The notes: generated by a model from the sequence alone, not told the origin. DNA of 64,000 bases from Sphingomonadaceae bacterium (GCA_025056155.1 JANWWL010000002.1:1-64000), one strand, 5' to 3'. Positions 1-8,247 are shown, counted from the first letter of the stretch. A program made the numbers and translations.

Positions 1-156
1 GTCCGCCGCATCGCGGCCTGGCAAGGGGAAGGGCGCGAGCTCGCTGAGGCGTGCGGGCGCTGGTTCGAGGGCGTGGCGGCCGGGCTGCGGCGCGCGCCGC
101 CCGACCCGCGCGTGGACGCCATCCTGAGCTTTCACGACCGCGTCTCAATCCCCTGA
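1..156 (+). CDS. C-terminal end of an unidentified protein (partial)
   Basis: An open frame enters from the left edge and stops at a TGA at 154-156, giving the last 51 residues of a protein. The fragment is charged and Arg/Ala-rich (…AACGRWFEG…, …VDAILSFHDRVSIP at the end) and I do not recognise a family. Its last codons lie inside a CRISPR-repeat-like unit at 143-178, so the present C-terminus may be accidental, as when a gene has been joined to a repeat. The reading frame could also be fortuitous. Confidence 0.4.
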   Translation, partial: VRRIAAWQGEGRELAEACGRWFEGVAAGLRRAPPDPRVDAILSFHDRVSIP

Positions 157-178
157 AGATCGGGGTGTCGTTCCGACA
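143..178 (-). repeat. Solitary CRISPR-repeat-like unit (36 bp)
   Basis: Read on the minus strand this 36-mer starts GTCGGAACG, has an internal CCCC…GGGG inverted repeat around GATCTTCA, and ends GGGGATTGAGAC. The ATTGAGAC 3' end and the 36-nt size are typical of CRISPR direct repeats. No second copy is seen at array spacing on either side within the window, and no cas gene is present. The flank at 179-240 is visibly less GC-rich than its surroundings, as leaders often are. It could be a relic of an array or a chance resemblance. Confidence 0.4.
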
Positions 179-559
179 GCAGGGTCGGAGAAACCTGAGC
201 GAAATCCAGCGCTTAGAAACAGCGTTAGGCAGATCGGGCAGGCCGCCCGGAGGTATGTCTCCACCAACCCTCTCCGCACCCCAAGCCCGGCCCCCAAGGC
301 GGGGGCCAGCCCGCGGCTCACCGAGCCTAGCGGGCGGAGCCGGAAAAGCAAGCCACGCCGAGCCCCCGGACGCAGCGGCGGAAACGCCGGTCGCCTACGG
401 GGCGGATGCATCGCCGGCCAAGCTCCACGGTCGACCGTGTGCCCAGAGACGCCGGGGACAGAACCGGACACCCCGCCACGACGCGCGGGCATCGCTTGGC
501 GAAGCGGTGTCGGGCCCGGATCGCCCGGAATTGGGCAGCTTGCCAGGCCGGACACCGTC
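179..559. other. Gap without a recognised gene
   Basis: This stretch of about 380 bp holds no open frame with family resemblance. I looked for tmRNA, RNase P RNA, SRP RNA and tRNA signatures and saw none. The first 60 bp are comparatively AT-rich and follow the CRISPR-like unit. The right end carries an inverted repeat at 531-545, just upstream of the next gene. Confidence 0.5.
531..545. promoter_or_regulatory. Imperfect inverted repeat TTGGGCA-n-TGCCA
   Basis: The sequence GAATTGGGCA, three bases, then TGCC lies 22 bp before the ATG of the membrane protein at 560. The same arrangement, including the 10-mer GAATTGGGCA, recurs at 8182-8200 upstream of the DUF2092 pseudogene. A related palindrome stands at 5551-5568. 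This suggests a shared operator; the binding protein is unknown. Confidence 0.3.
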
Positions 560-1216
560 ATGCCCCCCATGGCCGGAGGACCGGAACACGGCGAGGGCAG
601 CGCCAACGATCGGGCCGAGGGCTGGCCGGCCGTCGTGCTGGCCGGGGCCGCGGTCTTGTCGGCTTGGGCCAGCTTCCAAAGGGGTGACTGGGAGGGGCGC
701 AAATCGGATCACCTCCACCTTGCCAACGCCGCCCCGACGCGCGCGAGCGAGCTCGCGATCTCGGCAAGCCAGCGGGAGGCCGAGCACATGGGGCTGTTCG
801 TGGCCTGGCTTTCGGCCGTGGCCGAAGGGCAGGTCGCGCGGGCCCGCTACCTCGAGCGGCAGTTCCGGCCGCCGTTCGATGCCGAGTTCGCCCGCTGGCG
901 TGCGACGCTTCCGGCCGACATAGCCGGGGGGGAGATCCAGGTCGGCCGACCGGCCTTCGTTGGTCTTCTCTCGGGCGCTGCCGAGCGGGCGCGGGCGACG
1001 GCGCGCGCCGAAAGCGAGGCTGCGAACCGCGCGGGCGCCAATGCCGATCGTTACGACCGCTCGTCGGTCGTGCTTGCGACAGCCCTGTTCCTTGCCGGCA
1101 TGGCGGCCGTCGTCCGGCGCCTTGGCGCGCAACGGCTGATGGTGGCGCTTGCCGGACTTCTCACGCTCGTCTCGGGCGTGGCGCTGCTGCTCATGCCCGT
1201 GAGCTTCGGCGGCTGA
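560..1216 (+). CDS. DUF4337-like integral membrane protein
   Basis: The 218-residue product has a membrane segment near the N-terminus (WPAVVLAGAAVLSAWASFQ). A long polar, Ala/Arg/Glu-rich middle follows (about residues 45-160), then two closely spaced membrane segments at the C-terminus. This layout and the AWASFQxGxW…LANAAxTRASELA motif match a common uncharacterised alphaproteobacterial membrane family. ATG 560 was chosen because the frame upstream has no such character; ATG 569 is also possible. The function is unknown, and the coiled central part suggests a membrane-anchored scaffold or stress protein. Confidence 0.6.
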   Translation: MPPMAGGPEHGEGSANDRAEGWPAVVLAGAAVLSAWASFQRGDWEGRKSDHLHLANAAPTRASELAISASQREAEHMGLFVAWLSAVAEGQVARARYLERQFRPPFDAEFARWRATLPADIAGGEIQVGRPAFVGLLSGAAERARATARAESEAANRAGANADRYDRSSVVLATALFLAGMAAVVRRLGAQRLMVALAGLLTLVSGVALLLMPVSFGG

Positions 1217-1242
1217 GCGGGCGTGGCGCTGCCTGCAGGGCT

Positions 1243-1698
1243 TCAGGCGAAGGGCCCGATCCGCGCTGCCATGCCCAGGATCGTGACGAGGCCCAACAGG
1301 AGGAGCAGGAAGGCCGCAAGACGGACGGCTGGACGCGATGGGGGCGGCTCGGCGGGCATCAGCCCTTCCCGCGTCAATGCCTGGCGGCGTGCGTGGAGCC
1401 AGCGCCGGAAGGCCCGGTCGCCGAACAGGCCGTTCGCAAGGACGAGGAGGCCGAACACGACGAGCGTGAGGCCGAACAGGGCGGGCGCTCGCTCGGGAAC
1501 GGCCTCGCCGAGAAGGTCCTTCGCGGCAAGGGAGCGAAAGAAAGAGAATAGCGTGAAGCCGAACCCGATCATCGAGAAGGATGTGCGCAGCGTGGCCATC
1601 ATCGTGCGGTCGGCCGACAGGCGCGTCCGCTCGAAAGACAGGGCAGTGCGCTCCTCGGCGAGGCGGATGCTGGCATCCGGTGGTGTTGGTTCGGTCAT
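1243..1698 (-). CDS. DUF202 (YidH-type) membrane protein
   Basis: The product has 151 residues starting MTEPTPP. The N-terminal half carries the DUF202 signature RLAEERTALSFERTRLSADRT, followed by TLRTSFSMIGFGFTLF, the first membrane helix. A second helix (LFGLTLVVFGLLVLANGLF) and a C-terminal helix (LAAFLLLLLGLVTILGMA) follow. The family is widespread and has no firm function; it sits in the inner membrane. The gene is divergent from the DUF1622 gene at 1744, with only 45 bp between the start codons, so any promoters must overlap there. Confidence 0.8.
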   Translation of the reverse strand: MTEPTPPDASIRLAEERTALSFERTRLSADRTMMATLRTSFSMIGFGFTLFSFFRSLAAKDLLGEAVPERAPALFGLTLVVFGLLVLANGLFGDRAFRRWLHARRQALTREGLMPAEPPPSRPAVRLAAFLLLLLGLVTILGMAARIGPFA

Positions 1699-1743
1699 GG
1701 CGACGGGCTCCGGCGCCGCGGAGCTTTGAGCGGGCGACAGGAC

Positions 1744-2097
1744 ATGGAAGAGACCTTTCAAACCATTGCAGGAATCGTTGCGCTGCTGATCGAGGCAGCG
1801 GTTGTTGCCATCCTCGCCGTGGCCGCGGCGCTGGCGGCTTTCCGGCTGGTGCGCATTGCGCTTGCCGGCGACGATACCATGGCGGTCCGGCGCGAGGTCT
1901 GGCTGAAGTTCGGAGTCTCGATCGTGCTGGCGCTCGAGTTTGCGCTGGCAGCCGACATCATCCGCAGCGCGATCGCCCCCAGCTGGGACGCGATCGGGAA
2001 GCTCGCCGCAATCGCCGCCGTGCGCACGGTCCTCAACCTGTTCCTCGTGCGGGATCTTGAGACGCTCGGCCGGGCGGAGCGGGACCCGCGGGACTGA
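1744..2097 (+). CDS. DUF1622 membrane protein
   Basis: The 117-residue protein has three hydrophobic segments (TIAGIVALLIEAAVVAILAV; LKFGVSIVLALEFALAADI; LAAIAAVRTVLNLFLV). The pattern LEFALAADIIRSAIAPSWDAIGKLAAIAAVRTVLNLFL is characteristic of DUF1622, an inner membrane family of unknown function often beside DUF202 or DUF4337-like genes, as here. ATG 1744 is preferred over the TTG at 1726. It ends 4 bp before the stop of the convergent symporter gene. Confidence 0.8.
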   Translation: MEETFQTIAGIVALLIEAAVVAILAVAAALAAFRLVRIALAGDDTMAVRREVWLKFGVSIVLALEFALAADIIRSAIAPSWDAIGKLAAIAAVRTVLNLFLVRDLETLGRAERDPRD

Positions 2098-2101
2098 GGG
2101 C

Positions 2102-2950
2102 TCACGACTGGCCTTTCGCCCAGCGGAGATAGGGCTGGGAGAGGATCGCCCCGGCCACGAGGTAGAGGAGCACGACGGCAACCACGGGCTGCCGGGCGGC
2201 AATCTCGGTCGCGGCTGCAAGGCCGATCGCGACACCGGGGTGGCGCGAGGCGGTCGCGATCGCAAGGCCACGACGGCTTCCCGGGTCGGGCCCGCCGAGC
2301 CAGTGTCCGACGGCGAGGCCGAAGGCGGTCATCAGGGCGATGGCGAGCATCGCCGGGCCCGTCGCGACGGCGAGGATGCCGGGCGCCGCCTTCAAGAGGA
2401 GGACGCCGAAGCCGAGGCCGAGGAGCAGCGTGGCCAGACGGCGCAGCGTGCTCGCGGCGCGCGCGGCCGGGCCCGGCGCCATAGCGGCCAGCGCGATCCC
2501 GGCACCGAGCGGCAGGAGGATGGTGACGAGGACCGTGCGGGCGATCGCGGCCGGATCGGAGCCCAGCTCGCGCCCCAGAATCAGCCCAGCGATGGCGATG
2601 AGGAGCGGCGCGGCAATGAGGCAGGCGAGCCCGGCTGCGACCAGCCGGGCAAGGGCCAAGGCGATGTCGCCGCCGAGCCTGGTCTCCTTGGCGGGAAGGA
2701 TCGGCGGCACCGGCGAGACGGAAAGGGCGAGCAGCGCCGCCCGGGCTGCGGGATCGAGCGGAAGGAGGAAGGTGATCGCGAGCGTGAAGGCCGGCACGAG
2801 GACGAACATTGCGAGCATCGACCGGCCGACCGCGGCCCGTTGGCGGAGCCCGGCCCGGAGACTCCTCGGAGGAGCGTCAAGACCGATCGACAGCACGAAC
2901 AGGACGATGCTGCCGACGATGAGGAGCTTCAGGAGCGCGGCAGGTTCCAT
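2102..2950 (-). CDS. Bile acid:sodium symporter (SBF/BASS) family carrier
   Basis: This is a 282-residue polytopic protein with about nine hydrophobic segments and the SBF-family features VSPVPPILPAKET and LAIATASRHPGVAIGLAAAT. The latter is the conserved substrate/Na+ crossover region (TASRHPG). Family members move sodium together with organic acids, sulfated steroids or bile acids. It lies just downstream of a broken porin and an arylsulfatase on the same strand, so uptake of sulfated organics is a reasonable guess, though only from context. The frame is intact. Confidence 0.75.
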   Translation of the reverse strand: MEPAALLKLLIVGSIVLFVLSIGLDAPPRSLRAGLRQRAAVGRSMLAMFVLVPAFTLAITFLLPLDPAARAALLALSVSPVPPILPAKETRLGGDIALALARLVAAGLACLIAAPLLIAIAGLILGRELGSDPAAIARTVLVTILLPLGAGIALAAMAPGPAARAASTLRRLATLLLGLGFGVLLLKAAPGILAVATGPAMLAIALMTAFGLAVGHWLGGPDPGSRRGLAIATASRHPGVAIGLAAATEIAARQPVVAVVLLYLVAGAILSQPYLRWAKGQS

Positions 2951-2965
2951 CGAGGCGAGTCGGCC

Positions 2966-3782
2966 CTAACGGGGGAAGAGGAGGACGAGGTTGATACGGA
3001 CTCCCCAGTCGGGTCCGCCGGCGGGGCTTGCCACATAATAGCGCGCTCCTGCGCCGATCTGGATCGGCTGGTTCCCGGCCTTGAGGAGCTGGGAGACGAC
3101 CAGGTTGAGCGGGGCGACCCAGACGTCGCCAGTCCAGTCGCGGGTGATCTCCATGTTGATCCCGTAGGTCGTGCCCGACTTCGTGGCATAGGCCGCGAAG
3201 GGCTGGAGGAAGGTGACCGAGACGTCGGCGCGGTCGTCGGCCCCGGCGAGCGACCAGATGTGGTTGGCGAGCGCCCCGACGGTCCACGGGCCCTGCTGCT
3301 TGAGGACGACCGCCGTGGGGCCGATGCCCCATTTCTCCGACCCGAGGGCGGCTCCGGTGGCGGTGGGCAGCAGGAACACGGGCCCCGCCCCCCACACGAG
3401 GCCCGACGCGGCCTTCGGCGGAGAAGAAGAGGCTCTGGACGGTGTCACCAAGGCCGAACTGGCTCTGTCCGGGCGCCGTCAGCCCCTTCTGGTGGACGAT
3501 CGGCAGGATGGTGCGCGAGATGAGGTTCCAGTCGCGGTTGAGGGAGACGGGCACGACCGGCTGGATATTGGTGGTCGACTTCCAGCCCTCGCCGCCCGGG
3601 CCGAATCCGAAGTCGAAGTTCTGCTGGATGGGCACCTGGATGAGGCTCGCGATCGGGTTGGCGAGCGCCTGCGCGAGATCGCCGGCCGAGGGCCCCTGCG
3701 CCGCGGCCGGGGCGCCCTCGAGGGCGGCCGCGACGAGGAGGGCGGGGAGCGCAACGAGGCGAAGGGATGGCGCGAGAAGCAT
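2966..3782 (-). pseudogene. Outer-membrane transporter/porin-like protein, frameshifted
   Basis: A signal peptide (MLLAPSLRLVALPALLVAAALEGAPAAAQ) is followed by a beta-rich domain: SLIQVPIQQNFDFGFGPGG, VVPVSLNRDWNLISRTILPI and GLGDTVQSLFFS. The reading frame then shifts near 3415-3425. The second frame continues with the same family (GLVWGAGPVFLLPTAT, GVRINLVLLFPR) to a TAG at 2966. The span is 817 bp, so removing one base restores a 271-residue protein. It resembles the 'transporter/neuromedin U-like' outer membrane family. It lies between the arylsulfatase and the BASS carrier. The break may be a real mutation or a one-base sequence error. Confidence 0.7.
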
Positions 3783-3809
3783 GGGCAGGTTGGTTCGTCT
3801 GCGTGGGAA

Positions 3810-3849
3810 GGCCCCGCCGGGCGGCAGGAGGAGAACGCCCGGCGGGGCC
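3810..3849 (-). terminator. Strong hairpin after the arylsulfatase gene
   Basis: A perfect 14-bp stem (GGCCCCGCCGGGCG pairing with CGCCCGGCGGGGCC) encloses a 12-nt loop. It begins 6 bp past the arylsulfatase stop codon on the minus strand. The run after the stem is only TTCCC, so the T tract is weak, but position and strength fit an intrinsic terminator or processing hairpin separating the sulfatase from the porin gene. Confidence 0.65.
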
Positions 3850-3855
3850 GGGGTC

Positions 3856-5435
3856 TCAGGCGCCGCCCGAGGCCCCGTAGCTGAGCTTTTCCATCACCCG
3901 GTCGAGGTTGAAGGCCGCAGCCTTCTGGGCGGGCGGGAACTCCTGGAAGGTCATGAGGAACTGGCCGACGATGTCCTGCGACGGCGTCATCAGGAACAAG
4001 TGGTCGATGTACCAGTCCCAGTAAGTGTTGGACGTGATATCGGCCTGCTCGTAGGGGTCGGTGCGCAGGTTGTAGAGTTTGGGTGCGCGCAGCGGCACGA
4101 ACGGCTCGAACCAGATGCCGAGCTGGCCCGTAACGCGCTGCTCCATGAACACGAGCTTCCAGTTGTCGTAGCGCAGCGCGCAGAGTTCCGCGTCGTCGGT
4201 GAAGTAGAAGAAGCTGATGCGCGGGCTGGGCGCCTTGCCCGTGATGTGGTCGAGCTGGTTGAAGCCGTCGAGATGCGCCTTGTAGTGGCGCCCGCCGATC
4301 TCAACACCCTTGAGCAGCTCCTCCTTGATGTTGGGACGCCCGGCCATGGCGCACCGGCGCGCGCGTTTTTATGTCTGCCGTTGGCGATTACATGCTCCTC
4401 CTTGATGTTGGGACGCCCGGCCATGGCGCACAGGGTCGGGAACCAGTCGAGGTGCGCCACAATCTCGTTGGACACGCTGCCCGGCCGGATGTGGCCCGGC
4501 CAGCGCACCATGCAGGGGACGCGGTAGGCGCCCTCCCAGTTGGTGTTCTTCTCCGAGCGGAAGGGCGTGGTCCCGGCATCGGGCCAGCTGTTGCAGTGCG
4601 GGCCGTTGTCGGTCGAGTACATGACGAAAGTGTCATCCGCGATCCCGAGCTCGTCGATGAGGTCGAGCATGACGCCGATCGTCTTATCGTGGTCGATCAT
4701 CACGTCGTGATACTCGCTCTGCCAGCGCCCGGCCTGGCCGCGGCTTTCCGGCTTGATCCGGGTGCGGAAGTGCATGTGGGTGGTGTTGAACCACACGAAG
4801 AAGGGCTCGCCGGACGCCACCGCCTTGCGGATGAAAGCGATCGCCTTCTCGGTGATCTCGTCGTCGATCGTCTCCATGCGCTTGCGGGTCAAGGGCCCGG
4901 TGTCGACGATCGTCTGCCCGCCCTTGCCGTCCGCATGGCAGTGGAGCACGCCGCGCGGGCCGTACTTCTTGCCGAACTCGGGGAAGTCCTTCGGGTTCGG
5001 GAAGTCGGGAAGTTCGGGCTCCTCCTCGGCGTTCAGGTGATAGAGGTTGCCGAAGAACTCGTCGAAGCCGTGCATGGTGGGCAGATGCTCGTCGCGGTCG
5101 CCCAGGTGGTTCTTGCCGAACTGGCCGGTGCGGTAGCCTTGGGCCTTGAGCACCGTCGCGATCGTCGGGATGGTGGGCCTCATCCCGGCCTCGGCCCCCG
5201 GCAGGCCCACCTTGGTGAGCCCGGTGCGCAGGCCGCACTGGCCGGTGATGAAGCTGGCCCGGCCCGCGGTGCAGCTCTGCTCGCCGTAATAGTCGGTGAA
5301 CAGCAGGCCCTCGTTGGCCACGCGGTCGATGTTGGGTGTGCGATAGCCCATCATCCCCTTCGTGAAGCAGCTGAGGTTCGACTGGCCGATGTCGTCGCCC
5401 CAAAGGATGAGGATGTTCGGCCTTCCGTTCGGCAT
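3856..5435 (-). pseudogene. Arylsulfatase interrupted by a 77-bp insertion
   Basis: The N-terminal frame (from ATG 5435, with a GGGAGGA ribosome site 8 bp upstream) encodes a type I sulfatase. It has the metal pocket RPNILILWGDDIG, the formylglycine motif SCTAGRASF with Cys55, GKNHLGDRD and STDNGPH. After FPTLCAMAGRPNIKEE the frame is lost. A 38-bp segment (4394-4431) occurs again at 4317-4354, separated by 39 bp of unrelated sequence. Deleting one copy plus the filler (77 bp) restores a 500-residue protein. Its C-terminal part is LLKGVEIGGRHYKAHLDGFNQLD…LRTDPYEQAD to the TGA at 3856. The intact protein would hydrolyse sulfate esters after formylglycine maturation by the enzyme at 7150-8070. 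Confidence 0.85.
4317..4431. repeat. 38-bp direct repeat flanking 39 bp of filler
   Basis: Positions 4317-4354 and 4394-4431 are identical 38-mers beginning GCTCCTCCTTGATG. The 39 bp between them include GCGCGCGTTTTTATG and match neither the sulfatase frame nor its neighbours. The net gain of 77 bp (not a multiple of three) destroys the arylsulfatase frame. Confidence 0.9.
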
Positions 5436-5550
5436 CGGGCTGTCCTCCCACGAATGGTGATGCGCGCCAGTCGAACCACCCGGCACTTGGGTTCCGGCTT
5501 GGCACACCAGCTTGACGCAGGCATCCGGTAGAGGCGGCACATCGTCCGCG

Positions 5551-5568
5551 TTGCCCAAATCAGGGCAA
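5551..5568. promoter_or_regulatory. Perfect inverted repeat TTGCCC-N6-GGGCAA
   Basis: TTGCCCAAATCAGGGCAA lies between the divergent arylsulfatase (start 5435) and the Crp/Fnr-type gene (start 5614), 45 bp ahead of the latter. The arms are perfect 6-mers. Being in front of a transcription regulator it is a candidate autoregulatory operator. Its half-site resembles the TTGGGCA repeats at 531 and 8186. Confidence 0.4.
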
Positions 5569-5613
5569 TCGTGCAGAGTGTCATGGGAAGTGTGGGCAGG
5601 ATACCCCGACGGG

Positions 5614-6345
5614 ATGGTCAGTCGCGCGGCTTTGCTGCACCGGATTCCCGAGCGGGTCGTGGCTGGGCGGGACGCACTGCTCGAGCGGGGCTGGCTCTCG
5701 GGGATGCCGCGGGATTTCCAGGAGGCACTGCTGTCCATTGCGATCTGGCGCACCGCCACCCCGGGAGAGACCATCACCCTCGCCGGGGACGAGGATGGCG
5801 GCCTCGTCGGGATCGCGGCCGGGACCGTCGAGGTCTCTGCCTTGTCCGGGCACCCGGACGCGCGCTTCGTCCACCTCGCCCATGCCGGCTTCTGGGCGGG
5901 CTATCGGCCGCTCATCGGCAAGCCGCGCAACCTCTCGCTGACAGCCCGCACCCACGTGCTGTGGATTCTCGCGCCGAGGCGCGCGATGGAGCAGATGCTG
6001 GCCGAGCAGCCGTGCCACTGGCGCCACATCCTTGAGCTCAGTGATTTCGCCTACGAGACGGCGCTCCAGGTGATGGTCGACCTCACGCGCCACAATGGCC
6101 TCGTGCGGGTGGCCGCCACCCTCTTGCGACTCGCCGGCTGCCGCGACCGTGACGCCGGCCCCGGCTCCGACATCGAGATCCGGGTTCCGCAGGCGGATAT
6201 CGCTGCCCTTGCGGTCATGTCGCGCAACACGCCGGGGGCTTATCTCGGCGAACTGGGCGAGCGAGGGCTTGTCGAGGCGGGATATCGCACCATCCGGATC
6301 CTCGACCCGGCCCGGCTTCGCGCGGTTGTCGAGGCGGAGGAGTAA
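5614..6345 (+). CDS. Crp/Fnr-family transcriptional regulator
   Basis: The 243-residue protein from ATG 5614 has a cyclic-nucleotide-binding-like beta roll (about residues 25-125: FQEALLSIAIWRTATPGETITLAGDEDGGLVGIAAGTVEV…). A long helix follows, then a C-terminal helix-turn-helix (VPQADIAALAVMSRNTPGAYLGELGERGLVEAGYRTIRILDP). No cysteine cluster of the Fnr type is evident, so it is not an obvious oxygen sensor. It is transcribed away from the arylsulfatase across a palindrome and is the only regulator in the sulfatase island, so it probably governs it. The gene is intact although several neighbours are not. Confidence 0.8.
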   Translation: MVSRAALLHRIPERVVAGRDALLERGWLSGMPRDFQEALLSIAIWRTATPGETITLAGDEDGGLVGIAAGTVEVSALSGHPDARFVHLAHAGFWAGYRPLIGKPRNLSLTARTHVLWILAPRRAMEQMLAEQPCHWRHILELSDFAYETALQVMVDLTRHNGLVRVAATLLRLAGCRDRDAGPGSDIEIRVPQADIAALAVMSRNTPGAYLGELGERGLVEAGYRTIRILDPARLRAVVEAEE

Positions 6346-6387
6346 TTCTCCCGCCTGACCTGACCCCGGAAGCGCGCTCCGGCGCTG

Positions 6388-6935
6388 ACCGCTCCGGCCA
6401 GTCGAGCGCGATGGTCACCTTCTCGATCCGCCCGGTGAAGGGGTTGGGGCTGCGGTAGTCGATCGAGACCGGCGTGGCGTCGTCGCGGCCGACGTCCGTG
6501 CCCTCGTCGAGGATGAAGGTGCAGCAGGTGGTCGCCTCGATCCGGCCTTCGGCCACCTTCCGCCCGTTGACCGAGCTCGTGCCACTGGGTTCGCACCTCG
6601 CCCCTCACCGGGCAACCTTGCGGCCAGCGCAGGATCATGCCGTTGCGGGTGCCGCCAAAGTTGGGCGCCACCTGCTTCGCCCAGCCGAAGGGCGTGTTGG
6701 TGGCAATCGCCCAGCCGGCGGTGAAGCGGTCGTGGGTTTCCGGTCCACCCAGCCTGTCGATGTTGGCAAGGCCCACCGCGAGCGGCTCGGGCACGCGGTT
6801 GAAAAAGCTGTTCTCGTTGACGACCCCGTCGAAGCCGCCCTCGGCGCTCGCCCCACTGTCGCCCAGGATGAAGTAGATCAACATGTTGTCGAGCTGCCCA
6901 GCGCTGCGGATCGGCACCACGGCCCGGTCGAGCGC
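6388..6935 (-). pseudogene. Remnant of a second, larger arylsulfatase
   Basis: Two pieces of one sulfatase family are recognisable in different frames. The first (about 6575-6935) reads GQLDNMLIYFILGDSGASAEGG…VNENSFFNRVPEPL…GWAKQVAPNFGGTRNGMILRWPQG, which is the central region of an AtsA-type arylsulfatase. The second (about 6388-6575) reads SVNGRKVAEGRIEATT…DVGRDDATPVS…FTGRIEKVTIALD, the C-terminal end of the same family. They join near 6570, where the roughly 200 residues expected between them are missing, and the N-terminal half with the formylglycine cysteine is gone. The boundaries are approximate. It lies between the regulator and the maturase gene. Confidence 0.75.
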
Positions 6936-7149
6936 CGGCTGCCCCGGCAGCGCCGGTGCGGGCGCAGGCGGCAAGAAGTGCTCTGAGGCCAACACGGCGC
7001 ACCATGCTGCCTCTGTCTGCCAGCGCTTCCTCCACGGGCTGACCAGCTCCGCCTTCCCCCTACCCCGGTCGCCCGGCCGCGATTGCCCGATGCGTGCAAC
7101 GACCACGGATCAGCGTCAGAGGCGTTGGCTGCGACTGGGGCCCCTCCTC

Positions 7150-8070
7150 TCACGCCGGCCCGGGCGCGCGGCGGATGCAGCGAAAGCCGATGTGGCTCGT
7201 GCCCGTGTCGATCGGATGCGCGTGGCGGGCGGCCGGGCGATAGCGCCGGCAGTAGCTGGGGGCGCAGAGGTGGCTGCCGCCCTTGAGCACCCGGCGGGGG
7301 ATGGGGATCTCGGGCTGGGCGGGATCGATGCTGCGCGCGCGGGCCTCGGGCGCGCAGCAGGCGCGCGCCAGGGCGTGGCCGGCGGTCCACCAGTCGGCGG
7401 TCCATTCCCAGACATTGCCGATCATGTCGAAAAGGCCGAAGCCGTTGGGCGGAAAGACCCCGACGGGCGACGTGCGGATCCAGCCGTCCGCCCCGGTGTT
7501 GCCGTGCGGGAATGGCCCCTGCCAGACGTTCGCCATGTGCTGCCCCCCTGGCTCGAGCTCGTCGCCCCAGGCGAACTCGTGGCCGCTCATGCCCCCCCAG
7601 GCGGCATATTCCCACTCGGCCTCGGTGGGAAGTTCAACTCCTGCCCAGGCGCAATAGGCCTCGACATCGGCGAGCGCGACATGGACAACCGGATGGTCAG
7701 AAAGCCCGTCGAGGCTGCTTTCCGGCCCCGTCGGGTGGCGCCAGTCTGCCCCGAACGTCCATTGCCACCACTGGCTCCAGTCATCGAGGCGGACAGGCCC
7801 CGGCGTCGGCGTGAAGACGAGGCTTCCCGGCTTCAGCAGCTCCGGGAGCGCGCCCGGATAGTCCTCGGCGCGCGGCGCCAACTCGGCAACCGTCACATGG
7901 CCGGTCGCCTCCACGAACGCAGCGAACTGCCGGTTGGTGACCGGCGTGCGGTCGATCCAGAAACCCCCTACCTCGACCTCGTGCGCCGGCGCCTCCTCAG
8001 GATAATGATGATCAGAGCCCATGCGGAACCGCCCGCCGGGAAGCCAGACCATGTCATGACGGGCGCTCAT
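7150..8070 (-). CDS. Formylglycine-generating enzyme (sulfatase maturase)
   Basis: The 306-residue FGE/SUMF1-fold protein starts MVWLPGGRFRMGSDHHYPEEAPAHEVEVGGFWIDRTPVTNRQF and contains LPTEAEWEYAA, NVWEWTADWW and the catalytic region KGGSHLCAPSYCRRYRPAAR, which holds the two active-site cysteines. The family oxidises the cysteine of CxxxR in sulfatases to formylglycine using O2 and copper. Both sulfatase genes nearby are broken, yet this gene is intact, so it may serve sulfatases elsewhere or be the last survivor of the island. The start could also be the TTG at 8088. Confidence 0.9.
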   Translation of the reverse strand: MSARHDMVWLPGGRFRMGSDHHYPEEAPAHEVEVGGFWIDRTPVTNRQFAAFVEATGHVTVAELAPRAEDYPGALPELLKPGSLVFTPTPGPVRLDDWSQWWQWTFGADWRHPTGPESSLDGLSDHPVVHVALADVEAYCAWAGVELPTEAEWEYAAWGGMSGHEFAWGDELEPGGQHMANVWQGPFPHGNTGADGWIRTSPVGVFPPNGFGLFDMIGNVWEWTADWWTAGHALARACCAPEARARSIDPAQPEIPIPRRVLKGGSHLCAPSYCRRYRPAARHAHPIDTGTSHIGFRCIRRAPGPA

Positions 8071-8185
8071 CGCGGCGGGAGAACCCAAGGCTCACCCGCT
8101 CGGGAGCGGCCCCGCCGCTCGGGATGCGACGCCCACGGCATCTTCAGCAGTCTTAGGGAAGCCTGCCGCCAGGATGGGCCTGAAT

Positions 8186-8200
8186 TGGGCAATGTGCCCA
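8186..8200. promoter_or_regulatory. Inverted repeat TGGGCA-ATG-TGCCCA
   Basis: A perfect 6-bp inverted repeat with a 3-nt spacer lies in the divergent region between the maturase gene (start 8070, minus) and the DUF2092 pseudogene (start 8248, plus). It shares GAATTGGGCA-NNN-TGCC with the repeat at 528-545. It is a candidate operator in the sulfatase island. Confidence 0.35.
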
Positions 8201-8247
8201 CGACCCTGCGGTTCCTGGCAGGCCAGAGACGGTAAGGTTTGCACCCG

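Noticed and set aside
1-240. A true CRISPR array at the left edge
   Set aside because: Only one repeat-like unit is visible; no second copy lies at array spacing on either side.
145-702. 185-codon minus-strand frame at the left end
   Set aside because: No family resemblance; it crosses the CRISPR-like unit and the start of the membrane-protein gene on the other strand.
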